NCBI GenBank assembly: GCA_963762735.1 | Contig: CAVXMG010000014.1 | Location: 124,001-188,000, forward strand | Source of the DNA: DASXKD01 sp963762735 | GTDB lineage: Bacteria > Actinomycetota > Actinomycetes > Streptosporangiales > Streptosporangiaceae | Direction: 5' to 3' | DNA: 64,000 nucleotides | In this document: positions 1-8,204 of the stretch, piece after piece | Layout: each line of letters opens with the position of its first letter | Numbering within the stretch: the first letter of the stretch is position 1 | Position numbers and translations under genes: made by a program | The notes under the pieces: model-generated | The model's input: the letters and a program-made list of their open reading frames with translations, nothing else | Databases searched by the model: none | What the model was told of the DNA's origin: nothing

Positions 1-1828
1 AGCGTGGCGCCGGCGGTCACCGCCGCGTCTGCGGCGTCCGCCGCACCGGCCCGTACCGCGCTCGGCCATCATTCGGCAGTGCGCCCCGCTATCCACCAAG
101 CGGGCGCGCCGGACTTCGGCCCGAACGTCTACGTCTTCACCCCGAGCATGCCGCAGAGCCAGATCCAGGCCACCGTCGACTCGATCGCCAGCCAGCAGGT
201 CGGCAACCAGTTCGGCACCCAGCGGTACGCGCTGCTCTTCGAGCCGGGCACCTACGGCTCCGCGGCCGACCCGCTGTTCTTCCAGGTGGGCTACTACACC
301 AGCGTCGCCGGCCTCGGCGCCTCGCCGGGCGACGTGGTCATCAACGGCGCGGTCGACTCGTTCAACCAGTGCGACGCCAGCGGCAGTTGCACCGCGCTGG
401 TGAACTTCTGGCGGTCGCTGTCCAACCTGACCATCAACTTCCCTGCGCCGCCGTCGGGCGGCCCCGTGCTCGCAGACGGCCGAGTTCTGGGCGACGTCCC
501 AGGCCTCCCCGGTGCGGCGGGTGGACGTCAACGGGTTCACCTCGCTGGAGGACTACTGCAGCTCGCCGAGCTTCTCCAGCGGCGGCTTCATCGCCGACTC
601 GCAGTTCTCCGGCAGCACCGTGCTGAACGGCACCCAGCAGCAGTTCGTCGTGCGGAACAGCAACCTCGACGGCTGGACCAACGCCGTATGGAACCAGGTC
701 TTCTCCGGTGACGTCGGCGCGCCCGCGCAGAACTTCGGCGCGAGCGGCCAGTACACCACGCTGGCGGCCAGCCCGGTCACCGAGGAGGAGCCGTTCCTGC
801 AGCAGGACTCGGCCGGGAACTACAGCGTGTTCGTGCCTGCCGTGCAGCACAACTCGGTGGGCACCACCTGGGGCGGCGGCCCCACGCCGGGAACCGCCAT
901 CCCCATCCAGCGGTTCTTCATCGCCAGCCCCAGCACCCCGGTGGGGCTGATCGACGCGGCGCTGCTGCTCGGCAAGGACCTGATCCTCACGCCGGGGGTG
1001 TACAGCCTGAGCCACCCGATCGTGGTGACCCGGCCGGACACCGTGGTGCTCGGCCTCGGCTTCCCCACCCTGGTGCCCGCGCACGGCAACCTCTCGATGC
1101 TGGTGGCCAGCGTTCCCGGGGTGAAGCTGTCCGGGATGATCTTCGATGCCGGCCCGGTGAACTCGCCCGCGCTGCTGCAGGTGGGCTTGCCAGGCCGGGG
1201 CTGGTCGGACCCGGCCGACCCGACCCTGGTGCAGGACGTGTTCTTCCGCGTCGGCGGTGCCACGCCCGGCCAGGCCAGCAACGGCCTCGTGGTCGACTCC
1301 TCCCAGGTGATCCTCGACGACATCTGGGCCTGGCGGGCCGACCACGGCAACGGCGTGGGCTGGACCAGCAACGTCGGGAACACCGGCGTGGTCGTCAACG
1401 GCGACGACGTGACGGCTTACGGCCTGTTCGTCGAGCACTACGAGAAGGCCAATGTGATCTGGAACGGCCAGGACGGCACGGACATCTTCTTCCAGAACGA
1501 GATGCCCTACGACCCGCCGAGCCAGGCGGCCTGGATGGAGAACCCGTCCACCGACGGCTACCCGGCCTTCCTGATCACGTCGCACGCGGCTGACTTCTCC
1601 GGCTACGGGATGGGCAGCTACAGCTTCTTCAACCAGGGCGTGCCGATCTTCGCCACCAATGCCATCGAGGCGGACAACCCGCCGGGCCTGCACCTGTCCG
1701 ACATGCTGACGATCTTCCTCAACGCCAGCGGCGGATCCGGCGGGATCGACCACGTGGTGAACGGCGTCGGCGGCTCCAGCACGATCGCGAACCCGGACAC
1801 CCCGGTCAACGTGGTGAGTTACCCGTGA
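1..1828 (+). CDS. Secreted GH55 exo-beta-1,3-glucanase (5' partial, frameshifted)
   Basis: Likely releases glucose from beta-1,3-glucan (laminarin, fungal walls) outside the cell. The protein reads as a family-55 double right-handed beta-helix: DFGPNV near the start, NQFGTQRYALLFEPGTYG, FWRSLSNL, a central GAPAQNF, TPVTEEEPFLQQD, then WAWRADHGNGVGW and FVEHYEKANVIWNGQDG in the second helix, ending VVSYP. About 605 residues are visible. The Ala-rich first 30 residues look like the tail of a signal peptide, so the true start lies left of the window. The reading frame changes at about 450-466 near a CCCC run. The new frame resumes at AEFWATSQASPVRRV, exactly where the family continues, so one extra base is the likely cause. 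The 3' end overlaps the convergent MFS gene by 23 bp. Confidence 0.8.
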
Positions 1829-3152
1829 CACCCGCGCGGGCCTGACCGGCCGGACCGGTATCCCGGCCGGCTGATCGCGCCAGCGGGCCCTCCTCGGGGT
1901 GGGCCCGCTGGCGCGCCGCGTCGCTGCGGTACCGGGTGAAGGCGGGCAGCGCCAGGGCGATCGCCAGGGCGGCGGCGACGGTGGCCAGCCCGCCGGCCAG
2001 CGCGCTGATCGCCGGAGAGGTCACCGCTGCCACGGCCCCTGCCTCCAGGTTGCCGAGTTGCCCGCCACCCGCACCGACCACGTAGTCGGCCGCCATTACC
2101 CGGCCGCGGAGCCGGTCGGGGGTGACCGCCGCGACGATCGCCCCGCGGAACACCACGGTGAAGGCGTCCGCCGCCCCGGCCACGGCGAGCAGGCCGAGCG
2201 TCAGCCACAGGCCGGGGACGACCGCGAAGCCGGCGAAGGCCGCGCCCCAGACGGCGACCGTGACGAGCATGGCCCGGCCCTGGCGCACGAGGTGGCCGAC
2301 CGGCCCGGAGAACGCGGCGCTGACCAGGCCGCCGACGCCGATGGCGGTAGTGAACAGGCCGAGCGTGCGCGGGTCACCGCCGAACCGCTCGGCGTTGATC
2401 GCGGGGAACAGGGCCACCGGCAGGGCGAAGACCGTGGCGGCCAGATCGGCAAGGAACGCCCCGCCGATCACCTGGCTGCGGCCGATGAAACCGATCCCCT
2501 CCGCGACCGCGCGCGGGCCCGGCCGCGCCGTGCCGCCCGACGGCCGCATCGCGGGCAGCCTGGCGATCCCGTACAGCGCGGCGGCGAAGCTGACCGTGTC
2601 GGCCAGATAGCATCCGCGCAGGCCCAGATGCGGCGCGGCGGCGATGAGCCCGGCGAGGGCGGGGCCGACGGTCAGCATGATCTGGAAGCTGAGCCGGTTC
2701 AGCGCCAGCCCGGCGGCTAGCTGGCCGGGCGGCAGCAGGGCGGGCATGAACGTGCTGCGGGCCGGGCGGTCCACGGCGCTGAGTGAGGCCTGCACCGCGA
2801 CCAGGGCATACAGCAGCCAGAGCAGGTCAAGACCGGCGAACGCCTGGACGGTGAGCGCCGCCGACACCAGGGCCAGGCACGTGCTGGTAACCAGCACGAG
2901 CTTGCGCCGGTCGATCGCGTCCGCGACCGGGCCGCACAGCAGCCCCACGGTGAGGGTCGGCACCATCTGCGCCACGCCGATCGCGCCGACCGCCAAGGAG
3001 GAGTGGGTGAGGTCGTAGACCTGGAGCATGACGGCGAAGCCGGTCATGGCACTGCCGACCGAGGACAGCGTGGTCCCCGCCCACAGCCGGCGGAACGCGG
3101 GCAACTCGCGCAGCGGGGTGATGTCCGCAAGCAGCCGGCGCCGGTCAGCCAC
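1806..3152 (-). CDS. MFS drug/siderophore-type exporter
   Basis: A 12-TM major facilitator of about 448 residues, DHA3/EntS-like (macrolide or siderophore exporters). The order is a cytoplasmic start (VADRRRLLADITPLRELPAFRRLW), TM1 with GSAMTGFAVMLQVYDLTHSS, the loop motif GPVADAIDRRKLVL between TM2 and TM3, and PALLPPGQLAAGLALNRLSFQ before TM5. The second half contains AAVTPDRLRGRVMAADYVVG, typical of DHA3. I chose the GTG at 3150-3152 because GAGAGGGGAGCGGGG lies just upstream; an upstream ATG would add a basic, Pro-rich leader with no RBS. It is divergent from a MarR regulator, which suggests local repression with release by the exported compound. The substrate is unknown. Confidence 0.82.
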   Translation of the reverse strand: MADRRRLLADITPLRELPAFRRLWAGTTLSSVGSAMTGFAVMLQVYDLTHSSLAVGAIGVAQMVPTLTVGLLCGPVADAIDRRKLVLVTSTCLALVSAALTVQAFAGLDLLWLLYALVAVQASLSAVDRPARSTFMPALLPPGQLAAGLALNRLSFQIMLTVGPALAGLIAAAPHLGLRGCYLADTVSFAAALYGIARLPAMRPSGGTARPGPRAVAEGIGFIGRSQVIGGAFLADLAATVFALPVALFPAINAERFGGDPRTLGLFTTAIGVGGLVSAAFSGPVGHLVRQGRAMLVTVAVWGAAFAGFAVVPGLWLTLGLLAVAGAADAFTVVFRGAIVAAVTPDRLRGRVMAADYVVGAGGGQLGNLEAGAVAAVTSPAISALAGGLATVAAALAIALALPAFTRYRSDAARQRAHPEEGPLARSAGRDTGPAGQARAGVTGNSPR

Positions 3153-3316
3153 GATCCCCGCTCCCCTCTCGGTTCTCCTCCGGCCACGGGGCCTGCTCCT
3201 GGCCGGGCCCACGGCGCGTCGGGCGATCCCGGCGTACCGGCCGTGGCGGGGCTCCCGGCCAGGGCGTGACCCGGCCGCACGCGGGTGGCACGTTGCCACG
3301 GCCGTCGTATTGTACC

Positions 3317-3342
3317 AGTGCTTATATAAGTGCTGTTAGAAT
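3317..3342. promoter_or_regulatory. Candidate MarR operator/promoter between divergent genes
   Basis: The AT-rich intergenic gap holds the perfect palindrome CTTATATAAG (3321-3330) inside direct repeats AGTGCT (3317-3322 and 3329-3334). A TAGAAT hexamer at 3337-3342 ends 6 bp before the MarR GTG, so that mRNA may be leaderless. The arrangement suits autoregulation and repression of the MFS gene. The operator role is inferred from position and symmetry. Confidence 0.45.
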
Positions 3343-3348
3343 ATTCGA

Positions 3349-3858
3349 GTGACCGAAGGCGCTGTGCCCGACCCGACTCAGCAAAGTAAGTGGCGGCCGT
3401 TGCGGCTGCTCCAGGACGCGATGGACGCCGACATCGCCAAGGTCTACGCCGAGGCGCGGATCGACGGGCTCAAGCCGAGCTTCGTCCTTGAGTTGCTCCG
3501 GCTGCACGCCAGCGGCCCGATGACGATCACCGAACTGGCCCGGTCGGTGCAGCGCACCCACTCGGGCACCAGCCAGAAGGTGGCCGCGATGCGCGCCGCG
3601 GGCTGGGTGCGCACGACGGCGGGCGCGGACGCGCGCACCAAACGGGTGGCGCTCACCGCCAAGGCGGCCCGCATCGTCGGCCTGCTGGCGGCCGAGTGGC
3701 GGGCCACAGAGGCCGCCACCGCCGAGATCGAGGCGGAGATCCCCTATCCGCTGAGCCAGGCGGTCACCGACATCGAAGCAGCGCTGCGCCGCAAGAGCTT
3801 TCACGACAGGATCGCCGAGAAACTGGCCCGCGACCCGGCTTGGCCGGCTGGCGGGTGA
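3349..3858 (+). CDS. MarR-family transcriptional regulator
   Basis: A 169-residue winged-helix protein. Helices around residues 40-65 (SFVLELLRLHASGPMTITELARSVQRTHSGTSQKVAAMRAAGWV) form the MarR helix-turn-helix, followed by the wing with a DARTKRVALTAKAARI segment. The N- and C-terminal helices would form the dimer interface. The GTG start has no clear Shine-Dalgarno and sits just after a TAGAAT hexamer, consistent with a leaderless transcript. It is divergent from the MFS exporter with 196 bp between the starts, and probably represses both. The effector cannot be told from sequence. Confidence 0.85.
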   Translation: MTEGAVPDPTQQSKWRPLRLLQDAMDADIAKVYAEARIDGLKPSFVLELLRLHASGPMTITELARSVQRTHSGTSQKVAAMRAAGWVRTTAGADARTKRVALTAKAARIVGLLAAEWRATEAATAEIEAEIPYPLSQAVTDIEAALRRKSFHDRIAEKLARDPAWPAGG

Positions 3859-3873
3859 ACTGGGCGCGGCCGG

Positions 3874-4647
3874 TCAGGGACATAGCAGCTTGGCGCGGAG
3901 CAGGCCAAGGCCGTCCTCGCCGAAGCCATGATCGGCCAGCCAGCGGCCGGCCCCGCCATACCGGGCGCCGACCTGCTCAAGGAACGCCGCCATCGTGCCG
4001 GGCCGCGGTGCGTGCTCCTGCTGCGGCTTGCTGTTGATGTCGTCGGCGTAGGTCGCTGAACGGCGCAGCCGGTCGAGGAGCGGGCCGGTGCGCTCACCGG
4101 TGGCGGCGTAGTCGGCGACGATGGCTTCCGGGCGGACGCCGACCGCGCTGAGGGCGAGCGCCACGACCACCCCGGTGCGGTCCTTGCCCGCCGCGCAGTG
4201 GACAAGCACCGGCCCCTCGGAGCTTGCGATCGTGCGCACCGCGGCCACCACCTGATCCGGGCGGTCTTCCAGGTAACCCAGGTAATGACCGGTCATGCGA
4301 TCGGCGGGATAGCGTGACCGGTCGGTGTCATCGCGGGTCAGCAGCGCATCGGCGACCATGTCGGTAGCCGAACCCTGCTCGGGCAGCACCGGGAGATGCA
4401 CATGCCGGACGCTGCCCACAGCCTGCAACGGCGCCGGGCCCTCGGCCTTCAGTTCGGCGGTGCTGCGCAGGTCAACAACGGTCGTCAGGCCGATGTCGTC
4501 CACCAGGCGGGCGACGTCGGCGGCCGACAGCTCCTGCAGGTTGTCGGCGCGCAGCAGCCGGCCTCCCACCGTCTGGCCACCGTCCTGCGTCGCCAGCCCG
4601 CCCAGGTCACGGACGTTGACGGCACCCTCAAGCTCGATCCACGGCAT
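3874..4647 (-). CDS. Tyrosine/serine protein phosphatase (Y_phosphatase3 type)
   Basis: A cytosolic phosphatase of 257 residues. It opens with ELEGAVNVRDLGGL, the usual N-terminal signature of the PTP-like family PF13350. It carries the P-loop VHCAAGKDRTGVV with catalytic Cys and Arg, preceded by VVDLRSTAELKAEG. The ATG at 4645-4647 has GAGG nine bases upstream; a second ATG three codons earlier abuts the same GAGG and is less likely. It is convergent with the MarR gene (15-bp gap) and divergent from the dehydrogenase at 4856. Family members dephosphorylate phosphotyrosine or phosphoinositide-type substrates; the substrate here is unknown. Confidence 0.85.
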   Translation of the reverse strand: MPWIELEGAVNVRDLGGLATQDGGQTVGGRLLRADNLQELSAADVARLVDDIGLTTVVDLRSTAELKAEGPAPLQAVGSVRHVHLPVLPEQGSATDMVADALLTRDDTDRSRYPADRMTGHYLGYLEDRPDQVVAAVRTIASSEGPVLVHCAAGKDRTGVVVALALSAVGVRPEAIVADYAATGERTGPLLDRLRRSATYADDINSKPQQEHAPRPGTMAAFLEQVGARYGGAGRWLADHGFGEDGLGLLRAKLLCP

Positions 4648-4855
4648 GCCATCCATCCTCGCAGCACCGGCCGCGGGGCCAGCAGGCCGCCGGCGGCCAA
4701 TTCCGGGGGAACTCGGCTGGGAGGTGCGGGCAATAGCGGGTGTACTGGCGGGCGGCTTGCCCGGTGCCATACCGATCACCCGGTAGCGCACCCGGGACCC
4801 CGGCGGGGTAGCGTCCGTCGCAGGTGCCAGATGCGCAGAGGAGTGTGAGCGGTCT

Positions 4856-5773
4856 ATGACGTTTCTCCTGCCGGCGGCGGACGGAGTGGCCGACGAGGTT
4901 GCCAGGCGGCTGCCGCGGGCCACGATCGCGCGGTACGAAGACGGCGGCACCGACCTCGGCGAGGTGGACTTCTACTGCCTGCCCTACATGGGGAACGGGG
5001 CGAGCACCGCCATAATCGCGAAGATGCCGGGGCTGCGGGTGCTGCAGAGCCTCAGCAGCGGCGTCGACAACATCCTCGGCTCCGTGCCGGAGCAGGTGAC
5101 CCTTTGCAACGGAAGCGGGCTGCACCACGAGGAGAGCACCGCCGAGCTGGCGGTCAGCCTCATTCTCGCCAGCCTGCGGCAGCTCCCCCGCTTCGCGCTC
5201 GACCAGCAGCGGCACCACTGGCACCACGTACGCACCGACAGCCTCGACGGCAAGAAGGTCCTGCTGGTGGGGCACGGCGGCATGGGGAAGGCCATCGAGG
5301 AGCGGCTCCGGCCGTTCGGCGCCCGGATCAGCCGGGCATCCCGCACCGCGCGGGACGGCGTGGCACCGCTGTCCCAGCTCCCCCGGCTCGCCGCCGAAGC
5401 GGACATCCTCGTCGTGTGCATCGCGCTGACCCCGGACACCTGCGGCCTGATCGGCGAGGAGGTGCTCGGCGCACTCCCCGACGGGGCCTTGGTCGTGAAC
5501 GTGGCGCGCGGCCCCATCGTGGACGCGGTCGCCCTGGTCAGCCACCTCACCACCGGGCGGCTGCGCGCGGCACTCGACGTCACCGACGTCGAGCCGCTGC
5601 CCGCGGACCGGCCGGAGTGGGCGCTGCCCGGCGTGCTGATCACCCCGCACATCGGCGGTGACACGTTCGCCTTCGCCCGGCGCGCCCCCGGCTTCGTCGC
5701 CGACCAGGCCGAGCGGCACGCCAACGGCCAGCCGCTGGCCAACATCGTCAAGCCGGCGGGCCAGCGAGCCTAG
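4856..5773 (+). CDS. D-isomer-specific 2-hydroxyacid dehydrogenase
   Basis: An NAD(P)-dependent oxidoreductase of 305 residues that interconverts a 2-keto acid and a D-2-hydroxy acid. The Rossmann motif is VLLVGHGGMGKAIEERL (about residue 135). The catalytic triad of the family is present: Arg in VVNVARGPIVD, Glu in LDVTDVEPLP and His in LITPHIGGDT. It is short compared with SerA because it has no ACT or other regulatory domain, and resembles glyoxylate/hydroxypyruvate reductase-like members. It stands alone, divergent from the phosphatase, and ends just before a strong hairpin. The physiological substrate is unknown. Confidence 0.85.
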   Translation: MTFLLPAADGVADEVARRLPRATIARYEDGGTDLGEVDFYCLPYMGNGASTAIIAKMPGLRVLQSLSSGVDNILGSVPEQVTLCNGSGLHHEESTAELAVSLILASLRQLPRFALDQQRHHWHHVRTDSLDGKKVLLVGHGGMGKAIEERLRPFGARISRASRTARDGVAPLSQLPRLAAEADILVVCIALTPDTCGLIGEEVLGALPDGALVVNVARGPIVDAVALVSHLTTGRLRAALDVTDVEPLPADRPEWALPGVLITPHIGGDTFAFARRAPGFVADQAERHANGQPLANIVKPAGQRA

Positions 5774-5778
5774 CGACC

Positions 5779-5810
5779 GGCCAGGCCGGGGCTCAGCGCC
5801 CGGCCTGGCC
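5779..5810. terminator. Bidirectional hairpin terminator
   Basis: A perfect 12-bp inverted repeat (GGCCAGGCCGGG / CCCGGCCTGGCC) with an 8-nt loop sits between the convergent dehydrogenase and GlsB-type genes. No T-tract is seen, as is common in actinobacteria. Confidence 0.65.
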
Positions 5811-5844
5811 CGGCTCGGAGCCTGCCGCGCTCAGCGGGCCGGGC

Positions 5845-6132
5845 TCAGCGGTAGACGCGGCGGCGGCCTCGTTCCAGGCCGGACATGCGCAGCACGATCA
5901 GCACCAAGATCGCGCCGAGGATCGAGCCGATGATGCCGACCAGGTGGAACTTGTGCGGCGCCAGCTTGTGGTACTGGATCAGGTTCCAGATGAACCCGCC
6001 GACGAACGAGCCGACGATGCCCAGCACGATCGTGCCCAGGATGCCAATGGGGTCCCGGCCGGGGACGACAAGGCGGGCGACCGCCCCGGCGACCAGGCCG
6101 ACCAGGATCAGGACGATGATGAATGTCAGCAT
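5845..6132 (-). CDS. GlsB/YeaQ/YmgE-family (transglycosylase-associated) membrane protein
   Basis: A 95-residue protein with three hydrophobic segments: FIIVLILVGLVAGAVARLVV, the Gly-rich IGILGTIVLGIVGSFVGGFI, and LVGIIGSILGAILVLIVL. The spacing and the VPGRDPIGILGT motif after TM1 are those of the small stress-linked GlsB/YeaQ/YmgE family of inner-membrane proteins. The basic tail GRRRVYR is probably cytoplasmic. I chose the internal ATG (MLTFIIV) over an upstream one because the leader would break the family's N-terminus. The molecular function of the family is unknown; members are usually stress-induced. Confidence 0.8.
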   Translation of the reverse strand: MLTFIIVLILVGLVAGAVARLVVPGRDPIGILGTIVLGIVGSFVGGFIWNLIQYHKLAPHKFHLVGIIGSILGAILVLIVLRMSGLERGRRRVYR

Positions 6133-6722
6133 GCCGCCGTAGCTACCACGAATACGGCAGATCATGCGGCGCCAGGCCTACTCTCGCTGGGGCGGCGCCC
6201 TTCACCGGGTGCCGGCGGCGGCCACGGACCGGCGTCAGCGTGGCCGACCCGCGGCGCAGCGAACCGGACAACCGCAGGCGGCGTAAAGGGCGTTGTCTGG
6301 CTTCTCCTTGAAATGTCAGGAAGAAATTGAAGGCCGCCAGCCATAACCCGGTCTCTTGTGATCCACGCCGGTGTAGGAAGCGCCACCCCCGTGTTGAATA
6401 CTGGTATGCTCCGGGTAATGTATTCGAGGGCCCTAAGTAGCGGCAGCCGCACTTCGGGCCGGTTATCTGTATGGGGCGGCTCAGCAGGAAAGTTTGCGGG
6501 ATTCGCCCGGTATCACGTGGTTGCCTACATTGACTGAAGAATGCCTGCATACGGACGCACAGGAGAGCGAACCGGATGTACCCAGACTTAGCTAGGCCGT
6601 CTCGCGCGACAACGTGAGCGCATTCCGTACCGCACCTTCCGCGCGTAACCCCGCCACGCGCATGGGAATTCGAGGAGTCAGCCAGTCTTGGCCCGTGCGA
6701 TTCAGGCGGTTATTGGTCTTTC
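6133..6722. other. Long upstream region of the polysaccharide operon
   Basis: No convincing gene is visible in these 590 bases. The right 400 bases are lower in GC than the flanks. The region should carry the promoter and a long 5' leader of the glycosyltransferase operon. I do not recognise a known riboswitch fold by eye, though c-di-GMP or c-di-AMP control of such loci would be plausible and deserves an RNA search. Confidence 0.5.
6394..6421 (+). promoter_or_regulatory. Candidate promoter for the exopolysaccharide operon
   Basis: TTGAAT (6394-6399) and TAATGT (6416-6421) are separated by 16 bp on the plus strand, about 300 bp before the first gene. This is a sigma-70-like match found by eye only; other promoters in the same gap are possible. 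Confidence 0.3.
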
Positions 6723-8204
6723 ATGAAGATAGCATTGATGACGGAAGGCACTTATCCGTTCGCATTTGGCGGCGTAAGCGTCTGGTGCGACCAGCTCATC
6801 CGCGGCATGCCCGGCTACGAGTTCCACGTGGTCGCCCTGGTGGCCACGGCGGCCGAGCCCGCGGTATGGGCGCTGCCAGACAACGTGGTCTCGCTGGTCA
6901 AGATGCCGCTGTGGGGCCCGGCACCGGCCGCCGCGTCCGGCCAGCGCGGCGGTGGGCGGCGGGCGGGCCTGCCGCTGCGGTTGCTGCGCCAGCTGATCGA
7001 GAACCTGCTCGACCCCCATGCAGGCGCACGACAGCGCTTCGGCGTGGTGCTGCGCGAACTGCACGAGTACTGCTCCCAGCAAGGGACCCTGAGCACCTGC
7101 CTGGCCAGCGACAAGGCGGTGCACCTGCTGGCCGGGGCATGGCGGGACCGGTGGCCGGACGCCGGGCCGCCCGCACCGACCCTGCATGACGCGGTGACCG
7201 CGCTGCAACTGCTCGACCATTCCCTCCGCCCCCTGTGCTACCCGCCGGTCCCGGCCGACCTCGGGCACGCCGTGGCCAATGGGCTGAGCCTGCTGCCGGC
7301 CCTGGCCGCCAAGTGGCGGCACGGTGTGCCCGTGCTGCTCACCGAGCACGGCGTCTACCTGCGCGAACAGTTCCTGCAGCACCGCAGGAGCCCGTACCGG
7401 TGGCCGGTGAAGGCGCTCTACCTGAGGTTCCTGCGGTATCTGTGCGCGACCGGCTATCAGGAGGCGGCGGCCATCACCCCCGGCAACGCCTACAACAGGC
7501 GATGGGAGGAGCGGCTCGGCGCGGAGCCGACGCGGATCAGGACCGTGTACAACGGCGTCGACCCGGCCTGCTTCCCCGCGGTGGACGGCGAGCCTGCCGT
7601 GCCCACGATCTCGTGGGTGGGCCGGATCGACCCGATCAAGGACCTGGAAACCCTGCTGCGCGCGTTTTCCCTGGTGCGCAGGGAACTCCCGGCGGCGCGA
7701 TTGCGGCTGTTCGGCTCGGCGCCGCAGGGCGGCGAGGCCTACCTGCAGCGCTGCCAGGCGCTGGCCGCCGAACTCGGCATCGCCGGCGCCGCGACGTTCG
7801 AGGGCCGGGTGGCGGACATCAGGGACGCCTACCAGGCCGGCAGCATCGTGGTGCTCTGCAGCGTCTCCGAGGGCTTTCCTTACAGCCTGATCGAGGCGAT
7901 GACCTGCGGCCGGGCCTGCGTCGCCACAGACGTGGGCGGCGTGACAGAGGCGCTCGGCGACACCGGTCTTGTCATTGCGCCGCGGAACCCGGAGCGGCTG
8001 GCGCGGGCCTGCCTCACCCTGCTCAGGGACGACAGCAGGCGGCACCGGCTCGGCTCGGCGGCCCGCGCCCGCGCGCTGGAGTACTTCACCGTCGACGAGG
8101 CCATCAACACCTTCGACGAGATCTACCACTTCCTCGGCTCCGGGCAGCCGCTGCCGACGGCCCCGGTCTCGGCGGCGGCCGCGCCGGTGGCGGATGCCCG
8201 ATGA
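6723..8204 (+). CDS. PelF-like GT4 glycosyltransferase
   Basis: A cytosolic retaining glycosyltransferase of 493 residues, likely the polymerase of the locus. The N-terminus MKIALMTEGTYPFAFGGVSV with WCDQLIRG matches the DUF3492/PelF-type domain, in which EGxYP...GGVSxW is diagnostic. The C-terminal GT4 half has WVGRIDPIKDLETLLRAF, FEGRVADIRDAY and the donor-binding EX7E motif in SVSEGFPYSLIEAM. PelF of the Pel system uses UDP-GalNAc, and the Aspergillus GAG synthase Gtb3 carries a related GT4 domain, so a hexosamine donor is a reasonable inference. The Shine-Dalgarno is weak. The stop overlaps the next start (ATGA), indicating translational coupling to the membrane protein. Confidence 0.82.
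   Translation: MKIALMTEGTYPFAFGGVSVWCDQLIRGMPGYEFHVVALVATAAEPAVWALPDNVVSLVKMPLWGPAPAAASGQRGGGRRAGLPLRLLRQLIENLLDPHAGARQRFGVVLRELHEYCSQQGTLSTCLASDKAVHLLAGAWRDRWPDAGPPAPTLHDAVTALQLLDHSLRPLCYPPVPADLGHAVANGLSLLPALAAKWRHGVPVLLTEHGVYLREQFLQHRRSPYRWPVKALYLRFLRYLCATGYQEAAAITPGNAYNRRWEERLGAEPTRIRTVYNGVDPACFPAVDGEPAVPTISWVGRIDPIKDLETLLRAFSLVRRELPAARLRLFGSAPQGGEAYLQRCQALAAELGIAGAATFEGRVADIRDAYQAGSIVVLCSVSEGFPYSLIEAMTCGRACVATDVGGVTEALGDTGLVIAPRNPERLARACLTLLRDDSRRHRLGSAARARALEYFTVDEAINTFDEIYHFLGSGQPLPTAPVSAAAAPVADAR

Noticed and set aside
434..1831. A 465-codon minus-strand frame opposite the GH55 gene
   Set aside because: Its composition is His/Arg/Val-rich without family motifs; it is the antisense shadow of a high-GC gene that itself matches GH55.
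6143..6550. A 135-codon minus-strand frame before the glycosyltransferase
   Set aside because: No RBS, no protein-like pattern, and it covers the likely promoter and leader region.
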